Numbered from the stretch's first letter, positions 12,035 through 23,220 are shown. The stretch is 64,000 bases of DNA from Ctena decussata (GCA_963989385.1 OZ022506.1:10993841-11057840); one strand, 5' to 3'. Program-made: numbers and translations. Notes: generated from the sequence alone by a model not told the origin.

Positions 12035-12196
12035 TGAATGAGTGAGTGAGTGAACTCAGGTTTAACGTCCCACCAACAACGAGGTCATACGGAGACGGGA
12101 CCTTGGTTTAAAGTCTCATTCGAAAGACTGGAGAAGCGGGGGATGACCCCTGGATTGGTAGTCCGGAGTGTTATCCACTACACTACAGCAGCTCCT
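12035..12196 (-). mobile_element. tRNA-derived SINE with ACTC tail
   Basis: Flanked by the perfect 13-bp direct repeat CATGAATGTACAG (12022-12034 and 12197-12209). On the minus strand it opens with a tRNA-like head (TGTAGTGTAGTGGATAAC), passes GGGACGTTAAACC and ends in repeated ACTC, the usual layout of a SINE with a short tandem tail. A related 3' end occurs at 16330-16437 on the plus strand. Confidence 0.85.
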
Positions 12197-12386
12197 CATG
12201 AATGTACAGCTGCTGACTCTAGTTATCTCAAAGTGCAAGGGACCTTAAAATTTACTTTGAGATATCAGTAGTTTGAGATGACAGGAGTTAAATGTATAGA
12301 ATTATAGGAAATATATCCAAATTTTTCAAATATTTTGACATTACAGGGTGCTTTGTGGTATCAGTATTTGAGATAATGATAATCTA

Positions 12387-12662
12387 CAGGCCCGGATCCA
12401 GACCACCACGTACTGGTGGGGCTCCGGATAACTGGTGGGCCTTGGAGGTGCCGAAATGTGTGTGTGGGGAGGGGGGACGGGTGGGAGAGGGGCTTGAAAA
12501 TATATGACATAATTAGGAATATGGGAAATATATGTTGTGATTTCTCATTAGAATCGCCTCGCCGAGGTGATTCTAATGAGATCTCACAACATATATTTTA
12601 ATCTTATCAGGCCCGGGTGGCGGGGCTCAAGCCCCAAAGCCCACCCCCTGGATCCGGGGCTG
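12387..12662. mobile_element. 276-bp MITE with CAGGCCCGGATCCAG ends
   Basis: The left end CAGGCCCGGATCCAG is complementary to the right end CTGGATCCGGGGCTG with one mismatch. The flanks are ATCTA on both sides (12382-12386 and 12663-12667). A perfect hairpin sits inside at 12530-12594, and a G-rich, quadruplex-prone run at 12466-12492. It lies just downstream of the sulfotransferase stop codon. A lone right-end fragment of the family is at 19030-19080. Confidence 0.8.
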
Positions 12663-12668
12663 ATCTAC

Positions 12669-12674
12669 TTTATT
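12669..12674 (-). other. Candidate polyadenylation signal AATAAA for the sulfotransferase gene
   Basis: AATAAA on the minus strand, 244 bp beyond the stop at 12918. It is the first such hexamer I noticed downstream, and a MITE ends next to it. This is a positional guess only. Confidence 0.25.
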
Positions 12675-12917
12675 ATGACCTTGTAGAGAAATTGTAATTG
12701 CCACTTTTGAAATAACCAATAAGAGCAAAAAGTGAAAGCAGTTGAATTTGCTAAAAGTGTAGATCCAGGTGAGGCGGCAGCGCATACTGAGCAGCTTATC
12801 TGGATCTGCACTTTGCCCTCTAGTATTGAGTTTTCCATATGATTTAGGTCAGATGGATATTTTTTTAAATTTTGCAGACTTTAATTTTGTCATTTGCTGT
12901 TTTTGGCACTCAAAGAG

Positions 12918-13914
12918 TTAAAGAAATGTTGGTTTTGATAAGTTTCGTATGTCAAGAATACTTGATTGTTTGATATACCCGAGCTCATTGTACACATTTA
13001 TACACTTGCGGTCTATTACATTTAGGTGTTGCTGAGAGATGTGGTGCCGCCATATTTGAATTCTAGTTATAGAAGTCGGTTCTTGCAGTACTGTTTTAGA
13101 GGCTACATAGTGTTTTATATCGTCAGTATAATTAAGATCTAAAAATTCAAACAATTTTTCTGTTTCCCCGAGTGGTGCTTGTAAAAAGTGTTCATACTGA
13201 ACAGAATAAATTGACCTGGGATATGATTTGTTTAAAACATGTAAAAGTTCGAGGTCATGTTGCATGCGTGTGCACATTGACACTGTGTTGTCAATAAATG
13301 GGGCAAAATGTTTGGATCCCATATCGTTTTTTCGCACCTGAGAATCCATCATTGCACGTGGGTCCCGTGTAAGATGAATAATTTTGATTCCTGGATAGTT
13401 ATCTAACAAATATTCCGCTACCTCCATGCTCATACGAATGAACTTTATTGCCCTTGTGCTAGCATTTTTGCATTTATTTGTTAAAAGAGGTAGACACTTT
13501 TCTATAATTGGTCGAAAATACTGCATATGTCTTTCGTCATTCATTTCCATTTGTTGCTTTGCAGCAACATGCATTGGAGGTAATCTCTGATGTGTTATGT
13601 TAGGAGATAACAAATACTTTTGTTTTTTAAACTTGCGGAATCGTTCTTGAATTCTACTGACATTGAGAGGTTTTCGAACTTTGCTAAAACGAGAAGGTTG
13701 ATACTTGCTGAAATGTGATAAAACAGGCATTTCACGCCGCTGAACTGCTCTGATGCACTTATAGTATTCTGCAGTGTCACGATTTACATCATTTTCTAAA
13801 GGATGGAAATGATGTGAGAGTGTGGAGACATCTAACAGGTCATGACGACACGTGATCATTTTAGAAACAGCATCAGTTGCTATGGAAACAGCCACATATT
13901 GTCCATGTGTGTGT
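12918..13914 (-). CDS. Golgi carbohydrate sulfotransferase, exon 3 (residues 120-451)
   Basis: Carries most of the catalytic domain. The family transfers sulfate from PAPS to glycans in the Golgi lumen. The 3'-phosphate-binding motif IIHLTRDPRAMMDS is at residues 298-311, followed by VQYEHF (358-363) and the C-terminal RIQIWRHH...LGY block typical of membrane-bound carbohydrate sulfotransferases. Sequons at N204, N225, N270, N348, N381 and N444 fit a luminal protein. The acceptor TTCTTCCTATTTCAG ends at 13915, and one base of this exon completes an Arg codon split with exon 2. The stop is TAA at 12920-12918. With exons 1 and 2 the product is 451 residues, a normal full length. The acceptor substrate (chondroitin, keratan or another glycan) cannot be told from sequence. 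A strong palindrome with TGACGTCA sits 50 bp upstream in the intron. Confidence 0.9.
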
Positions 13915-13963
13915 CTGAAATAGGAAGAACATAAAGAGAAATCATGGAACACACCCTAATGCA

Positions 13964-14058
13964 TCCCAGCATGCACATGATGTCAAAATGACGTCGATGC
14001 GACGTGATGTCGCATCGAAGTCAGTATGACGTCATTTTGAAGTCCTGTGCCCGCTGGG
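13964..14058. repeat. Palindromic element with TGACGTCA steps and CCCAGC/GCTGGG ends
   Basis: A near-complete palindrome of about 95 bp: ends ATCCCAGC and GCTGGGAT, inner GTCAAAATGACGTC and its complement, apex GATGCGAC/GTCGCATC. It lies in intron 2 of the sulfotransferase gene, directly before the exon 3 acceptor. Its end, read as CCCAGCGGGCACAGGAC, resembles CCCAACAGGCACACAACG at the edge of the repeat at 18815-18955, so both may belong to one superfamily. Confidence 0.7.
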
Positions 14059-14465
14059 ATTACAAATGTGAAGAAGTTTTGAGTGACCAAATGACTACAG
14101 TTGTTTTGGTGAAATGGCACAGTCATTTGACTAGTTTCAGTGCACTTTTTATCAGCATGCAGTGCAATACAAATTCTCAATGTGTCTTTGATTTCTCTAT
14201 ACCAGTAAACATTTCAAAACCTCTTCCATAAGGAAGGGTATTTTTCTTCACAAATTTACAAAGTATCCCAGAGAAGACAATAGCCTTATGTTATTGTTTA
14301 ATCTATTCAGACGCACTTTTTTAGTTCTGGCTCACAAGTATCGTGAAAGTTACACCACAGGACTTCCAGAACTTAAACTATTTTGTTATTACAGACCTGG
14401 TAAAAGATCATTTTATGCAAAAATGCATCTGTTTGACGTATAAGTTACTTAAAACAACAAATCAT

Positions 14466-14625
14466 AGACAAACCACTGATGTCTCAAAGTAAATTTTCCG
14501 GTCCCAGAGAATTTACTTCAACAAATCAGTAGTTTGAGATAAACTTCTGATATCTCAAAGTAAATTTTCTGGTCTCAGAAAATTTACTTTGAGATATCAG
14601 TAGTTCGAGATGAAAGGAGTTGAAA
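14466..14625. repeat. GATATC-AAAGTAAATTTTC palindromic repeat family
   Basis: Built from ATCTCAAAGTAAATTTTCTG and its complement. It occurs twice in this interval and again at 12211-12292, 15125-15335 and 23960-24150. It recurs across introns 1 and 2 and the downstream flank. Non-coding. Confidence 0.65.
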
Positions 14626-14720
14626 AGTAAATAAAATAGGAAATGTATCCAACATATCTGCTTTGATATAAGAGGGCTGAAAAATCAGTTCAGCCTTTCA
14701 ATACATGTCATTCGAAAACA

Positions 14721-14992
14721 GCCGGGCCGGGTAGCGCAGTCGGTAGGGCACCTGACTCGTAAGTCAGAGGTCCTGGGTTCGAATCCCGGTCTGGCCACAT
14801 ACTTTCGTTTCTCCTTCCACTGATTCAAGAAGGGCAGTTGTCAGTTACTGGCGAAAGTATGTGCACTTAGTACTGGTTAACCGCTTAGGAGGTCTAAGCC
14901 TGCCCAGGAATAGTGTGGTTAGGTTAACTGACCGTCCCGACATGACCTTAGTTGTTTACCATGGACGTTAAACATCAAATCAACCAACCAAC
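14721..14992 (+). mobile_element. tRNA-Thr-like SINE with 12-bp TSD
   Basis: Flanked by the perfect 12-bp repeat CATTCGAAAACA (14709-14720 and 14993-15004). The head folds like a tRNA: seven-pair acceptor GGCCGGG/TCTGGCC, T arm with canonical B box GGTTCGAATCC, and CTGAC/GTCAG anticodon stem around TCGTAA. The body includes TACTGGCGAAAGTATGTGC, and the tail is CAACCAACCAACC. The anticodon loop has six bases and the D stem has a mismatch, so it is a SINE head and not a tRNA gene. A headless relative lies at 25750-25950. Confidence 0.9.
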
Positions 14993-15803
14993 CATTCGAA
15001 AACATGCTAATTTGGCTCCAGTGACCCGAGGGTACCATCATTTCAAAACAAAACTAAAAGTGGAATGTTACTTAGAAATGACATTGCATACAATAATTTA
15101 CAGAAAACTATCTGGCACACTGATACCTCCATACAATAATTTACAGAAAACTCGCGATATCTGACACACTGATACCTCAAAGAACCCTCTTATATCAAAG
15201 GAGATAGGTTGGACACATTTCCTATTTTATTTACATTTCAGTTCCTTTTATTTTATCTCAAACTACTGATATCTCAAAGTAAATTTTCTGGGACCAGTAG
15301 TTTGAGATGAACTTCGATTTTGAATTATCAAGAGTTGACTGTACATGATGAGAGAGCAACTTATTGCCTCGAAAATAAAATCAAATCAAAGCAAAAATTT
15401 TATCCTCTGTATAAAATAACATCTGAGAACAGCCATTAGTATGTATGAACAGGGCCGAGATAGCATGTTGATCCCATGTAGCATAGTGTTGTTGCAAAAA
15501 AGGAATTGTGTCATATCAGTGCAAACATTATTGACTCTGATCTTCAGCCCAAGAATTTGTGCGGACTGAGTTTTGTATTAATTGTCCTCCAGATCCATGG
15601 AAGATTGAGCTTAGTAGTAAGTACGTGTTCTCATTTTGAGCTATCCCTCTGTGCCACGCCAATGACCCCATATGCATTTGATATATACAAATAGGGACAG
15701 CTTAGATCAACCTTATTAAAAACATTCCTGAAAGCACCAAAAGCAGACAACGAAATTTACGTCTGCGAAATTTCAAAAATGTTTTGTCCAAGCTATATCA
15801 TAT

Positions 15804-16039
15804 GAGCCGCGACATGACAAAACCAACAAAGTGGTGGTGAGCCCAGCACAGACTCGGATCAGCCTGGGCATCCGCCCAGTCTGATCAGAGTCTTCGCTGT
15901 CCACATGGAGGTAGCTTAGACACTTAGCTACCCATTAAGCACTTAGCAATGAGTCTGATCAGCACAGGTGAATGTCCAGGTTGATTTGAGTCTGCACTGG
16001 GCGCACAACCACTTTGTTGGTTTTTTCGTCTCGCAGCTC
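15804..16039. mobile_element. 236-bp GAGCC-type MITE, copy B
   Basis: Diverged copy of the family at 11727, same length, ends GAGCCGCGACATGAC and its degenerate complement. It lies in intron 2 of the sulfotransferase gene. Just to its left, 15730-15800 matches 41143-41225 (GCAGACGACAAAATTTACG type). Confidence 0.8.
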
Positions 16040-16329
16040 AATTATAAATGGACTGGAGGAAAAACTATAGATCCAGATGAAGCAGCTCATTGTTGATGAG
16101 TTCTCGAACCCTCGATGGCAAACACTGTAGATCCATGTAAGGATATTTTTAGCGCTTTTACTCAAAAAGACATGAGCACACAGACTGCGCTGATGTGCAG
16201 TTGGCCAGTATAAGCCTTCCATGTTTAACCGTATACAGACTGTCAGTGTTATCTCTTCCCTTGTAGAACTAGAACTACACTATAGATGACAATATTTCTA
16301 ACTTAAGCACAGTCTATAACCCCTTCCCC

Positions 16330-16437
16330 CATCCCTGCATTGGGGCATACATGTTAATAATGAAGGAGCTCAAGTCCGTCACCTGTCTCTGTATGATCTA
16401 GTTGGTAGGACGTTAAACCCGAGTTCACTCACTTGTC
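16330..16437 (+). mobile_element. 3' part of an ACTC-tailed SINE
   Basis: GGTAGGACGTTAAACCCGAG followed by TTCACTCACTTG matches the 3' end of the SINE at 12035-12196, here in plus orientation. The 5' head is missing or too eroded to see. Confidence 0.55.
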
Positions 16438-16464
16438 AAGTCAACGGCTGCTGTATCTGTTGCA

Positions 16465-16485
16465 GGGGGGGGGGGGGGGGGGGGG
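16465..16485 (+). repeat. Poly-G tract of 21 bases
   Basis: An uninterrupted run of 21 G in intron 2. The length may be affected by sequencing or assembly error. Confidence 0.8.
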
Positions 16486-16645
16486 TCATCTGAGGTGCCA
16501 AAAATTAAAGAAGTTGAATTTGCTAATAAGATAGATCCAGCCACATATGAATTTACGGTGTTTGCCCTCCAGTCTCACTTTCTTGCCCTCTAGTCTTTGA
16601 TTTCTTGATAAGCTGTTGCTTGAACAAAAGTTTTTATTTACGGGG

Positions 16646-17479
16646 ATCATCCAATAAAGAGTGGGACTTGTTTGATATTTTACGATCCTTACTCTGTTAC
16701 TTAAGAATTTTACCTTCATGTGCAAGACCAATATCTAACCTCCCTGTAGTATAAGTTTAATCAAATTTTGCCAACAACGTATTTAGCTATGGTTCAAAAT
16801 GCAAAGCATCGGCTAAGTAATTAGCGGGATTTGCTTCATAATTAAAACACAAAGGCAGGAATTGAGGTCTGGCATTTATCCAAATAGTGGTATCCGAACA
16901 TATTTTGACATTTTCTATATTTGGTTGCATTACGTTTTAATTTTGTTTATACCATTTGGACTATACATTTGCCCATTTATGAATGGTTGCCTAGCAATCA
17001 GTCTACTCCAGAAAATATGACTAAGTGTTATGCACGATTTTCTGTTGCTAAGCAGCACAAGGCACATCAACCGTGAGATTCTATAACACCTATTTCACCC
17101 CCAATTATAATGCTCAATTTTTGCATTTTTTTTTCAATTTTTAAACTAAAATGCCTAGCTTAATTCTTCGAAAATTTTTGTCCAAAATGAGTTATTTTCA
17201 CAAAGTATGATTCAAACATAGTAAGGTATAAAACAAAGTGTTTTTGGAATTAATAAGAGGGTTCCAGTAACCGTGGCAACCATTTTCACAAACTCGGCCA
17301 AGAGCTTTTTCCTTGTCTTCTGTTGTTGCTAGGCAACAAAGAATCAAAGATCAGATAAAAGTCTGGGATACTTTGTTGTATGTGCTAAGATATGCCACGT
17401 AGTGGTCATATTGTTGATGCGAAAAACATATACAGTCACAAATAATAAATAAAATCCCATTCCTTATTGGAGGACCCTC
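16646..17479. repeat. Intron 2 segment with weak inverted ends and X-box-like motifs
   Basis: GGATCATCCAATAAAGAGTG at the left is an imperfect inverted match to CATTCCTTATTGGAGGACCC at the right, suggesting an eroded element. Within it are GTTGCCTAGCAATC (16985), TGTTGCTAAGCAGCAC (17042), TGGCAACC (17270) and the perfect palindrome GTTGCTAGGCAAC (17325). These resemble RFX-type X boxes. No coding potential was recognised. Confidence 0.35.
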
Positions 17480-17634
17480 ATATTTGTTTATTTTTTTAAT
17501 TTTGCAGGTGTAAATTTTGTCATCTGCTTTTTTTGACAAATTAAGCGTTGAAGTGCTGACAGCTCACTGCTGATGGCCATTGTGTGTGTGATCCCCGAAA
17601 AATCATCATTCAGATCTGTAGAAAATTTGTTTAG

Positions 17635-18450
17635 GGGATTGAACATATGCTAGGCTTTCTGGGGATGATACATATTCATCCTTTTCGAAGACCAAACTTA
17701 TTCATGCTTGCTTGAGATCAAGTATATTCACGCTTTTCTGATATCATTAGGCTTTCCTGTATAGGACATATTCCAGGCTTTCACTCGTATTTCTGTTCTG
17801 ATCACATATTCGAGGCAGTCCAGGGATGACATATATTATAGACTTACTGGGGAGCACACACATATTCATGCTTGCCCAAGATCAGACATACTCTAAACTA
17901 TCTGGGGACAACACATATTTAAGGCTTTCTAGGGAGTAGGCACACTAACGCTTTTTAACGAGATCAGACATATTCTAGGAATATTTCTGGGAACAACACA
18001 CATTTATGGCTTTCTGGGGATCACACCTATTCATGCTTCCCGGAGATCACATACTCTAGGCAGTCCAGGGATTACACATATTCTAGGCTTTCTGGGGATC
18101 ACACATACTCATGCTTTCAGAACATACTCATGCTTTCATACATATTCTAGGCTTTCCGGGAACAAGAAATATTGAAGTCCGAGGATCACACATGCTTTTC
18201 GGGGAACATACATATTCTAGGCTTTCCGGGATTATGCGTATTCTAGACTTTCAGAGGATCACACATATCCATGCTTTCTGGTAGTAATATTCTTGGCTTT
18301 CTGACAATCACACAACAGGCTATCCAGGGATTTCACATGTTCCAGGAAATCCTGGTATCACACATATTCCAGGGTTGCAGGATCACATATATTTCTTTCC
18401 AGGGGTACACATAATTTACGCTTTCTTGCGAATACACACATTCTAGGCTT
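17635..18450 (+). repeat. Degenerate ~27-30-bp minisatellite
   Basis: About 25-30 imperfect units of the pattern GGCTTTCTGGGGATCACACA then TATTCATGC. The array runs up to about 60 bp from the splice donor of exon 2 of the sulfotransferase gene, on the intron 2 side. Confidence 0.8.
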
Positions 18451-18511
18451 TTTATCCTTCATTTTCACACGCCACCGCTTTGGGAAAATTATAGCAGTCG
18501 TGCTAGAATAC

Positions 18512-18767
18512 CTTTTAGTTCCATTCATGTAGATTATATCCCGTGCTGCCCTTGTGTCCTGTTGTAAACTTCTCAAACTTTCATATTCATAGTACGACCC
18601 TGAGCTGCGTTGTAGAATACTTCCAAGGAAGGTTGAGCCAGTGTGCATGTAAGCAAGAATAAGTATGACCTTCACCTTCGACTGAGGACTGATGGCGTCT
18701 TTGGGTTTGTTTGGTTTAGTAGTTGCCACAGATCTTTTCTGTAGTGCAGGAATAAAGATCCTTTGCT
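18512..18767 (-). CDS. Golgi carbohydrate sulfotransferase, exon 2 (residues 35-120)
   Basis: 256 bp with acceptor TTTGCACAG (ending 18768) and donor AAAAG|GTATTC (GT at 18511-18510). Both junctions share codons with the neighbours (Glu35 with exon 1, Arg120 with exon 3), and only this acceptor keeps the frame. It holds the luminal stem and the 5'-phosphosulfate-binding loop VKVILILAYMHTGSTFLGSI, followed by YYEYESL where relatives have the FEPL-type segment. The basic residue usually Arg or Lys in this loop is His76 here. One sequon is at N117. A repeat (18815-18955) and the minisatellite flank the exon closely. Confidence 0.88.
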
Positions 18768-18814
18768 CTGTGCAAATGGATAAAAGCATGCTGTAGCACA
18801 GTTGTAGTCATTAT

Positions 18815-18955
18815 CTGGCTTACCGTTGAATAACATTGAATCAATCTTGATTCAGAGTCATAATAATATTGAATAAATTGATTCGATGTCATGACGTTGA
18901 ATCAAGGTTGATTCAGTGTTGAGTCGACGTTGTGTGCCTGTTGGGTTTTCTGTGA
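18815..18955. repeat. TTGAATCAA/TTGATTCAA repeat ending in TGTGCCTGTTGGGT
   Basis: Alternating GTTGAATCAA and TTGATTCAGTG steps end at ACGTTGTGTGCCTGTTGGGT. The right boundary resembles the CCCAGC...GCACA ends of the palindrome at 13964-14058. It lies in intron 1, 48 bp upstream of exon 2. Confidence 0.5.
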
Positions 18956-19029
18956 TTTTTCCTGTTTCATGGCATATCTCATTTTTATTTTCTCACATAT
19001 AACAAGATGAAATAATGATTTTACACTGC

Positions 19030-19080
19030 CCCAAGTGGCGGGGCTGAAGCCCCAAAGCCCACCCTCTGGATCCGGGGCTG
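19030..19080. repeat. Right-end fragment of the CAGGCCCGGATCCAG MITE
   Basis: GGCGGGGCTGAAGCCCCAAA and CTGGATCCGGGGCTG match 12615-12662. No partner end was found nearby. The following 19081-20180 (intron 1) contains nothing I recognise. Confidence 0.6.
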
Positions 19081-20183
19081 CATTGCACTTTTCTCCCTAT
19101 TTCACATATTCAAGAGAGGCTTTCAGCTCATTGAAGAAACTTTGGTCTTCATTAGCGTTTTTCTTCCATTGACATGAAATATTCATTTAAGGTAGTACTA
19201 TATTTGAAATAAAGAAAATAGACATGCAAGCAAGTAGGACGACGTTTGTACATGAAATTTTATGAATATACTCTAAAGTAAAAAGATAGTACATATGGCA
19301 ATTCGTTTGTTTTTTTCTAACATTAAATACAAGTTTGTTATCGCAATTTCGTAAGAGTTTTAGCTAGAGTTTTTATTTATGGCACCTTGTAGGGGCCGTA
19401 GGTTTAGAGCTTCTTATTAAGTTTTGGACTCACAGTGTTTGGACCAAGGTTCAATTTCACAGGTACATGAGGGAATTGTGTTCCTATATTATGGACTATG
19501 TCAATTTCCGAACATCTGAATCTGTTGTCATGGAACTAAGTATTTGATGTGTCAGTTATTCTGATGAAGGTTAGGTTTTATTTTTGCAGCTGTCTATTGC
19601 CTTAACACAAGGTAGTATAAGCATTTCTGAAAATCATTCGTCTTAGTAAAAGAAAATTTACAACACGGACCCAGGCAAAATCATCAGTTTCAGTAATTTC
19701 ATTACTGGCCGTCCCAAAGCGGCAGCTCTGTTTTAGTTCTTCTTGGTTGTTTTATGTGTTGTTTCTTGCCATATCTGTTATTGATATATTGTTTGTGATG
19801 CTAAGGCTGGCCCGTTGATCACCTTCATGGGAAATGGCTGTTTACATGGCTGCCCCTAGTGTTGTCCTCGGTGGTGACTAGATTTGTGTTGTCTCTTTCC
19901 CACATGGTGCCTTGGGTGGGATCTGGGATTGAATTGTGTCAGTTCTAGAGAATTTTCCTTCTTACTTTCTCAAATGCACGTTCCTTTATTGAAATTCAGT
20001 GGGTCAATTCTTCTTAAAGTTGTCGTCACTCTTATCGTATAATTTTTCTTTTGGGCTTATGCTTTACTTAACTAGAATGTCCAAAAACGAGTGTGTGTTA
20101 AACCGAGGACTGACAATTTGACCTCATTGTCATGAAGTGTTCGTGCTTTCAAACCTTCCACGCGTACATTTACTTAAGGACTT

Positions 20184-21470
20184 CAGGAATGAATTTCATT
20201 TTTCTGATGTTTATCGAAGTATAAACTACATTGAGTCGCGTGCAATGTAAGTCAACCCAATATAGTTTATACATCGATAAACACCAGAAAAATTAAGTTC
20301 ATTGCATATATATACATTCCTTTCTATCTATTATTTGACCTCAAATTTGAGTTAGGTGCTGCAGATGAAGCAGAAAAACACTTATACGCAATTTTTCTAC
20401 TACAAGCGGAACAGCGTCAACGACGTAACACGGCGTCATAACGTCGCATAGGTTCCATCAGATTGGAGAAACATGGGTTATTTTGACGTCATGTAACGTC
20501 GCGTGAACCGATGTAGTTATTTAAGGAATGAATTTCATTTTTCTGAGGTTTATCGAAGTGTAAACTACATTGGGTCACGTGCAAAGTGAATGAACCCCGA
20601 AGGGGTTCATGTAAACTTTGCTAGTGACCCAATGTAGTTTACACTTCGATAAACATCAGAAAAATTAAGTTCATTGCTTATATTTACATTCGTTTCAATC
20701 AAGTCTTTCATGATAAATCTTGTATAAGCGCTAAAATTTAAGCATTAAAACATGTACACGCAGTTTCTTCTGCTAACAGCAGAACGGCATGCATGACGTC
20801 ATGACGTTGCTGACGTCCAATCAGGTTGTAGAGAGCCATTGTTTATTTTTACGTCATTGACGTCGCGTGTCTCAATGTAATTATTGGAATGTAAACTACA
20901 TTACGTTCCAATGGTTTACTATAGGGCTTTTCAGTAAATACACCAAGAATGTAAATATTTAAGGAATGAATTTCATTTTTCTGAGGTTTATCGAAGTGTA
21001 AACTACATTGGGTCACGTGCAAAGTGAATGAACCCCGAAAGGGTTCATGTAAACTTTGTTAGTGGCCCAATGTAGTTTACACCTCGATAAACCCCAGAAA
21101 AATTAAGTTCATTGCTTATATTTACATTCGTTTCAATCAAATTTTTCATGAAAAATTTTATATAAGCGCTAAAATTGAAGCAGTTAAACATGTTCACGCA
21201 GTTTTTTCTGCTAACAGCAGAACGGCGTGCATGACGTCAGGATGTTGCTGACGTCCAATCAGGTTGTAGAGAACCATTGTTTTTTTTACGTCATTGACGT
21301 CGCGTGTCCCAATGTAATTATTGGAATGTAAACTACATTTCGTTCCATTGGTTTACTATAGGGCTTTTCAGTAAATACACCAAAAATGTAAATATTGAAG
21401 TATAAACTGCATTACGTTCTAATGGTTTACCACAGGGTTTTTCAATAAATGCACGTATAATGTAAATATA
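20184..21470. repeat. Tandem palindrome-bearing repeat with CRE/CCAAT modules
   Basis: Three units start at 20184, 20523 and 20961 (339 and 438 bp apart), each with GGAATGAATTTCATTTTTCT. Each unit opens with a palindrome of roughly 120-165 bp (GTTTATCGAAGTGTAAACTA inverted as TAGTTTACACTTCGATAAAC). A body then follows that contains TGACGTCA-like sites beside CCAATCAGG or its complement, for example around 20795-20880 and 21230-21305. The second and third units are highly similar. All of it lies in intron 1 of the sulfotransferase gene. No coding. Confidence 0.8.
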
Positions 21471-21479
21471 CGTAAATAG

Positions 21480-21910
21480 TTACATTCCCTTTGATTTTCC
21501 TTAGACGAACCTGATTTCGGAGAAACAGTGTTCGTACGTCTATGAACAACAGTCGGTCACGCAACTTCGTTGACCCAGTACGCAACGTCACATAGAAACA
21601 AACGACGCCATTGGCTGTTGTAGCGTTTCACGTCACGTCATAGTGATTGCCGTTTAACATAAGCGACTTACTTGTTGGTTAGTGACAGCTTTTCGTCATA
21701 CATTTTACAAATGTTGCTCTTAAATATCGAAAATGATGCTCAAAATAATTTTAAAATTAAACGAGACAAATTTCATTTTTCCGAAGTTCATGGAAGTATG
21801 AACACAAAGTTAACGTGAACGCCCTTTGGGTGTCACTTATTTTGCACATGACACATTGAATTATACTTTCATGAACATAGGAAAAAATGCAATTTATTTC
21901 TTAAAGTAGA
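21480..21910. repeat. Diverged relative of the preceding repeat
   Basis: ACGTCACATAG, ACGCCATTGGCTGTTG and CACGTCACGTCATAG (21585-21645) are followed by AAATTTCATTTTTCCGAAG with an inverted TTCATGAACATAGGAAAAA. The order is the same as in the 20.2-21.5 kb units but heavily diverged. Confidence 0.5.
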
Positions 21911-22204
21911 CGGATACTGAATAAAAATATTGGTGGGGCATTCATTTCATTATACCAGCTGAATAACCCAAAGGCTATAAAACATTTGGATAAGAAAACA
22001 AATCACCGTTTTGTTTTCTTAAAAAACAAACTTTTGTATTTTTACATACTTTTTTTTTTACACATTTTCCATTAAAATTCATGTCTCTAGCACATGGATG
22101 CACTTTCATTTCTGCAAATCATATAATCTTTAATATAGGATATTTGAAACAAACTGGTAAGAAAAATTGCAATTATCTTGATAATAAAACTTAAAGTATA
22201 TTTT

Positions 22205-23220
22205 TACATTTTTATACGCCCGTCGAAGACGGGTCGTATTATGTCGTGGCCTCCGTCCTTCCGTCTGTCCGTCCGTTAACTTTTCGTGTCCGCTCCATAT
22301 CTCCTCAACCCCTTGAAAGATTTTTTTGAAACTACGGTCAGATGTTTGTCTTAACAAGACGATGTGCAGAACACATATTTCAACGATGTCCGACAAATGT
22401 CAAGGTCATATTTAGAGGTCAAAGGTCAAAAGGTAACATTTCATGTCTGCTCCATATCTCGAAAACCGTTTAAGATTTCTTCATGAAAGTTTGTACAAAT
22501 ATAAAGCACCATCAGACGATGTGCAGAGAAAAAGAATCATTACCCTACTTTCAGTTTTGACGGAATTATTTCCCTTTGTATTTTTCAAAGGTAATTATAT
22601 ATAAGCTTCGTGTCCACTCCATATCTCGAAAACCTTTCAAGATTTCTTGAAAGTTTGTACAAATATAAAGCACCATCAGACGATGTGCAGAGAAAAAGAA
22701 CCATTACCCTACTTTTAGTATTGACAGAATTATTCCCCTTTGTATTTTTCAAAGGTAATTTCTTATAAGCATCGTGTCCGCTCAATATCTTGAAAACCGT
22801 TTAAGATTTCTTCATGAAAGTTCGTACAAATATTAAGTACCATCAGACAATGCGTAGAGAAAAAGAACCATAACCCTATGTTCAGTTTTGACGGAATTAT
22901 TTCCCTTTGTATTTTTGTTATAGTCATAAGCTTCGTGTCCGCTCCATATCTCGAAAATTGTTTAAGATTTTTTCATGAAAGTTTGTATATCGGGTACATA
23001 TAAAGCACTATCAGACGATGTGCAGCGATAAAAAAACCATAACCCTACTTTCATTTTTAATAAAATTACGCCCCTTTGTATTTTTAGTATTGTAATTTTG
23101 TATCATTTATATCCACTCCATATCTCCTTAACCCTTTGAAACATTTTTTTGAAACTTGAGTCAAATGTTCATCTTATAGAGGCATCGTGCAAAACTTGTA
23201 TTCCAACAATGTTCGACAAA
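22205..23220 (+). repeat. ~160-bp tandem repeat led by CCGTC steps
   Basis: After GCCCGTCGAAGACGGGTCGT come five units marked by GTGTCCGCTCCATATCTC, spaced about 160-175 bp, with shared ATGAAAGTTTGTACAAATAT and CAGACGATGTGCAGAG. Non-coding, intron 1. Confidence 0.75.

Noticed and set aside
14721..14800. Candidate tRNA-Thr (CGT) gene
   Set aside because: Six-base anticodon loop, a mismatched D stem, a SINE body with CAACC tail, and 12-bp flanking duplications show that it is a SINE head.
18768..18789. ATG at 18789 as the sulfotransferase start
   Set aside because: It lies before a good acceptor whose use joins exon 1 in phase and supplies the membrane anchor expected of the family.
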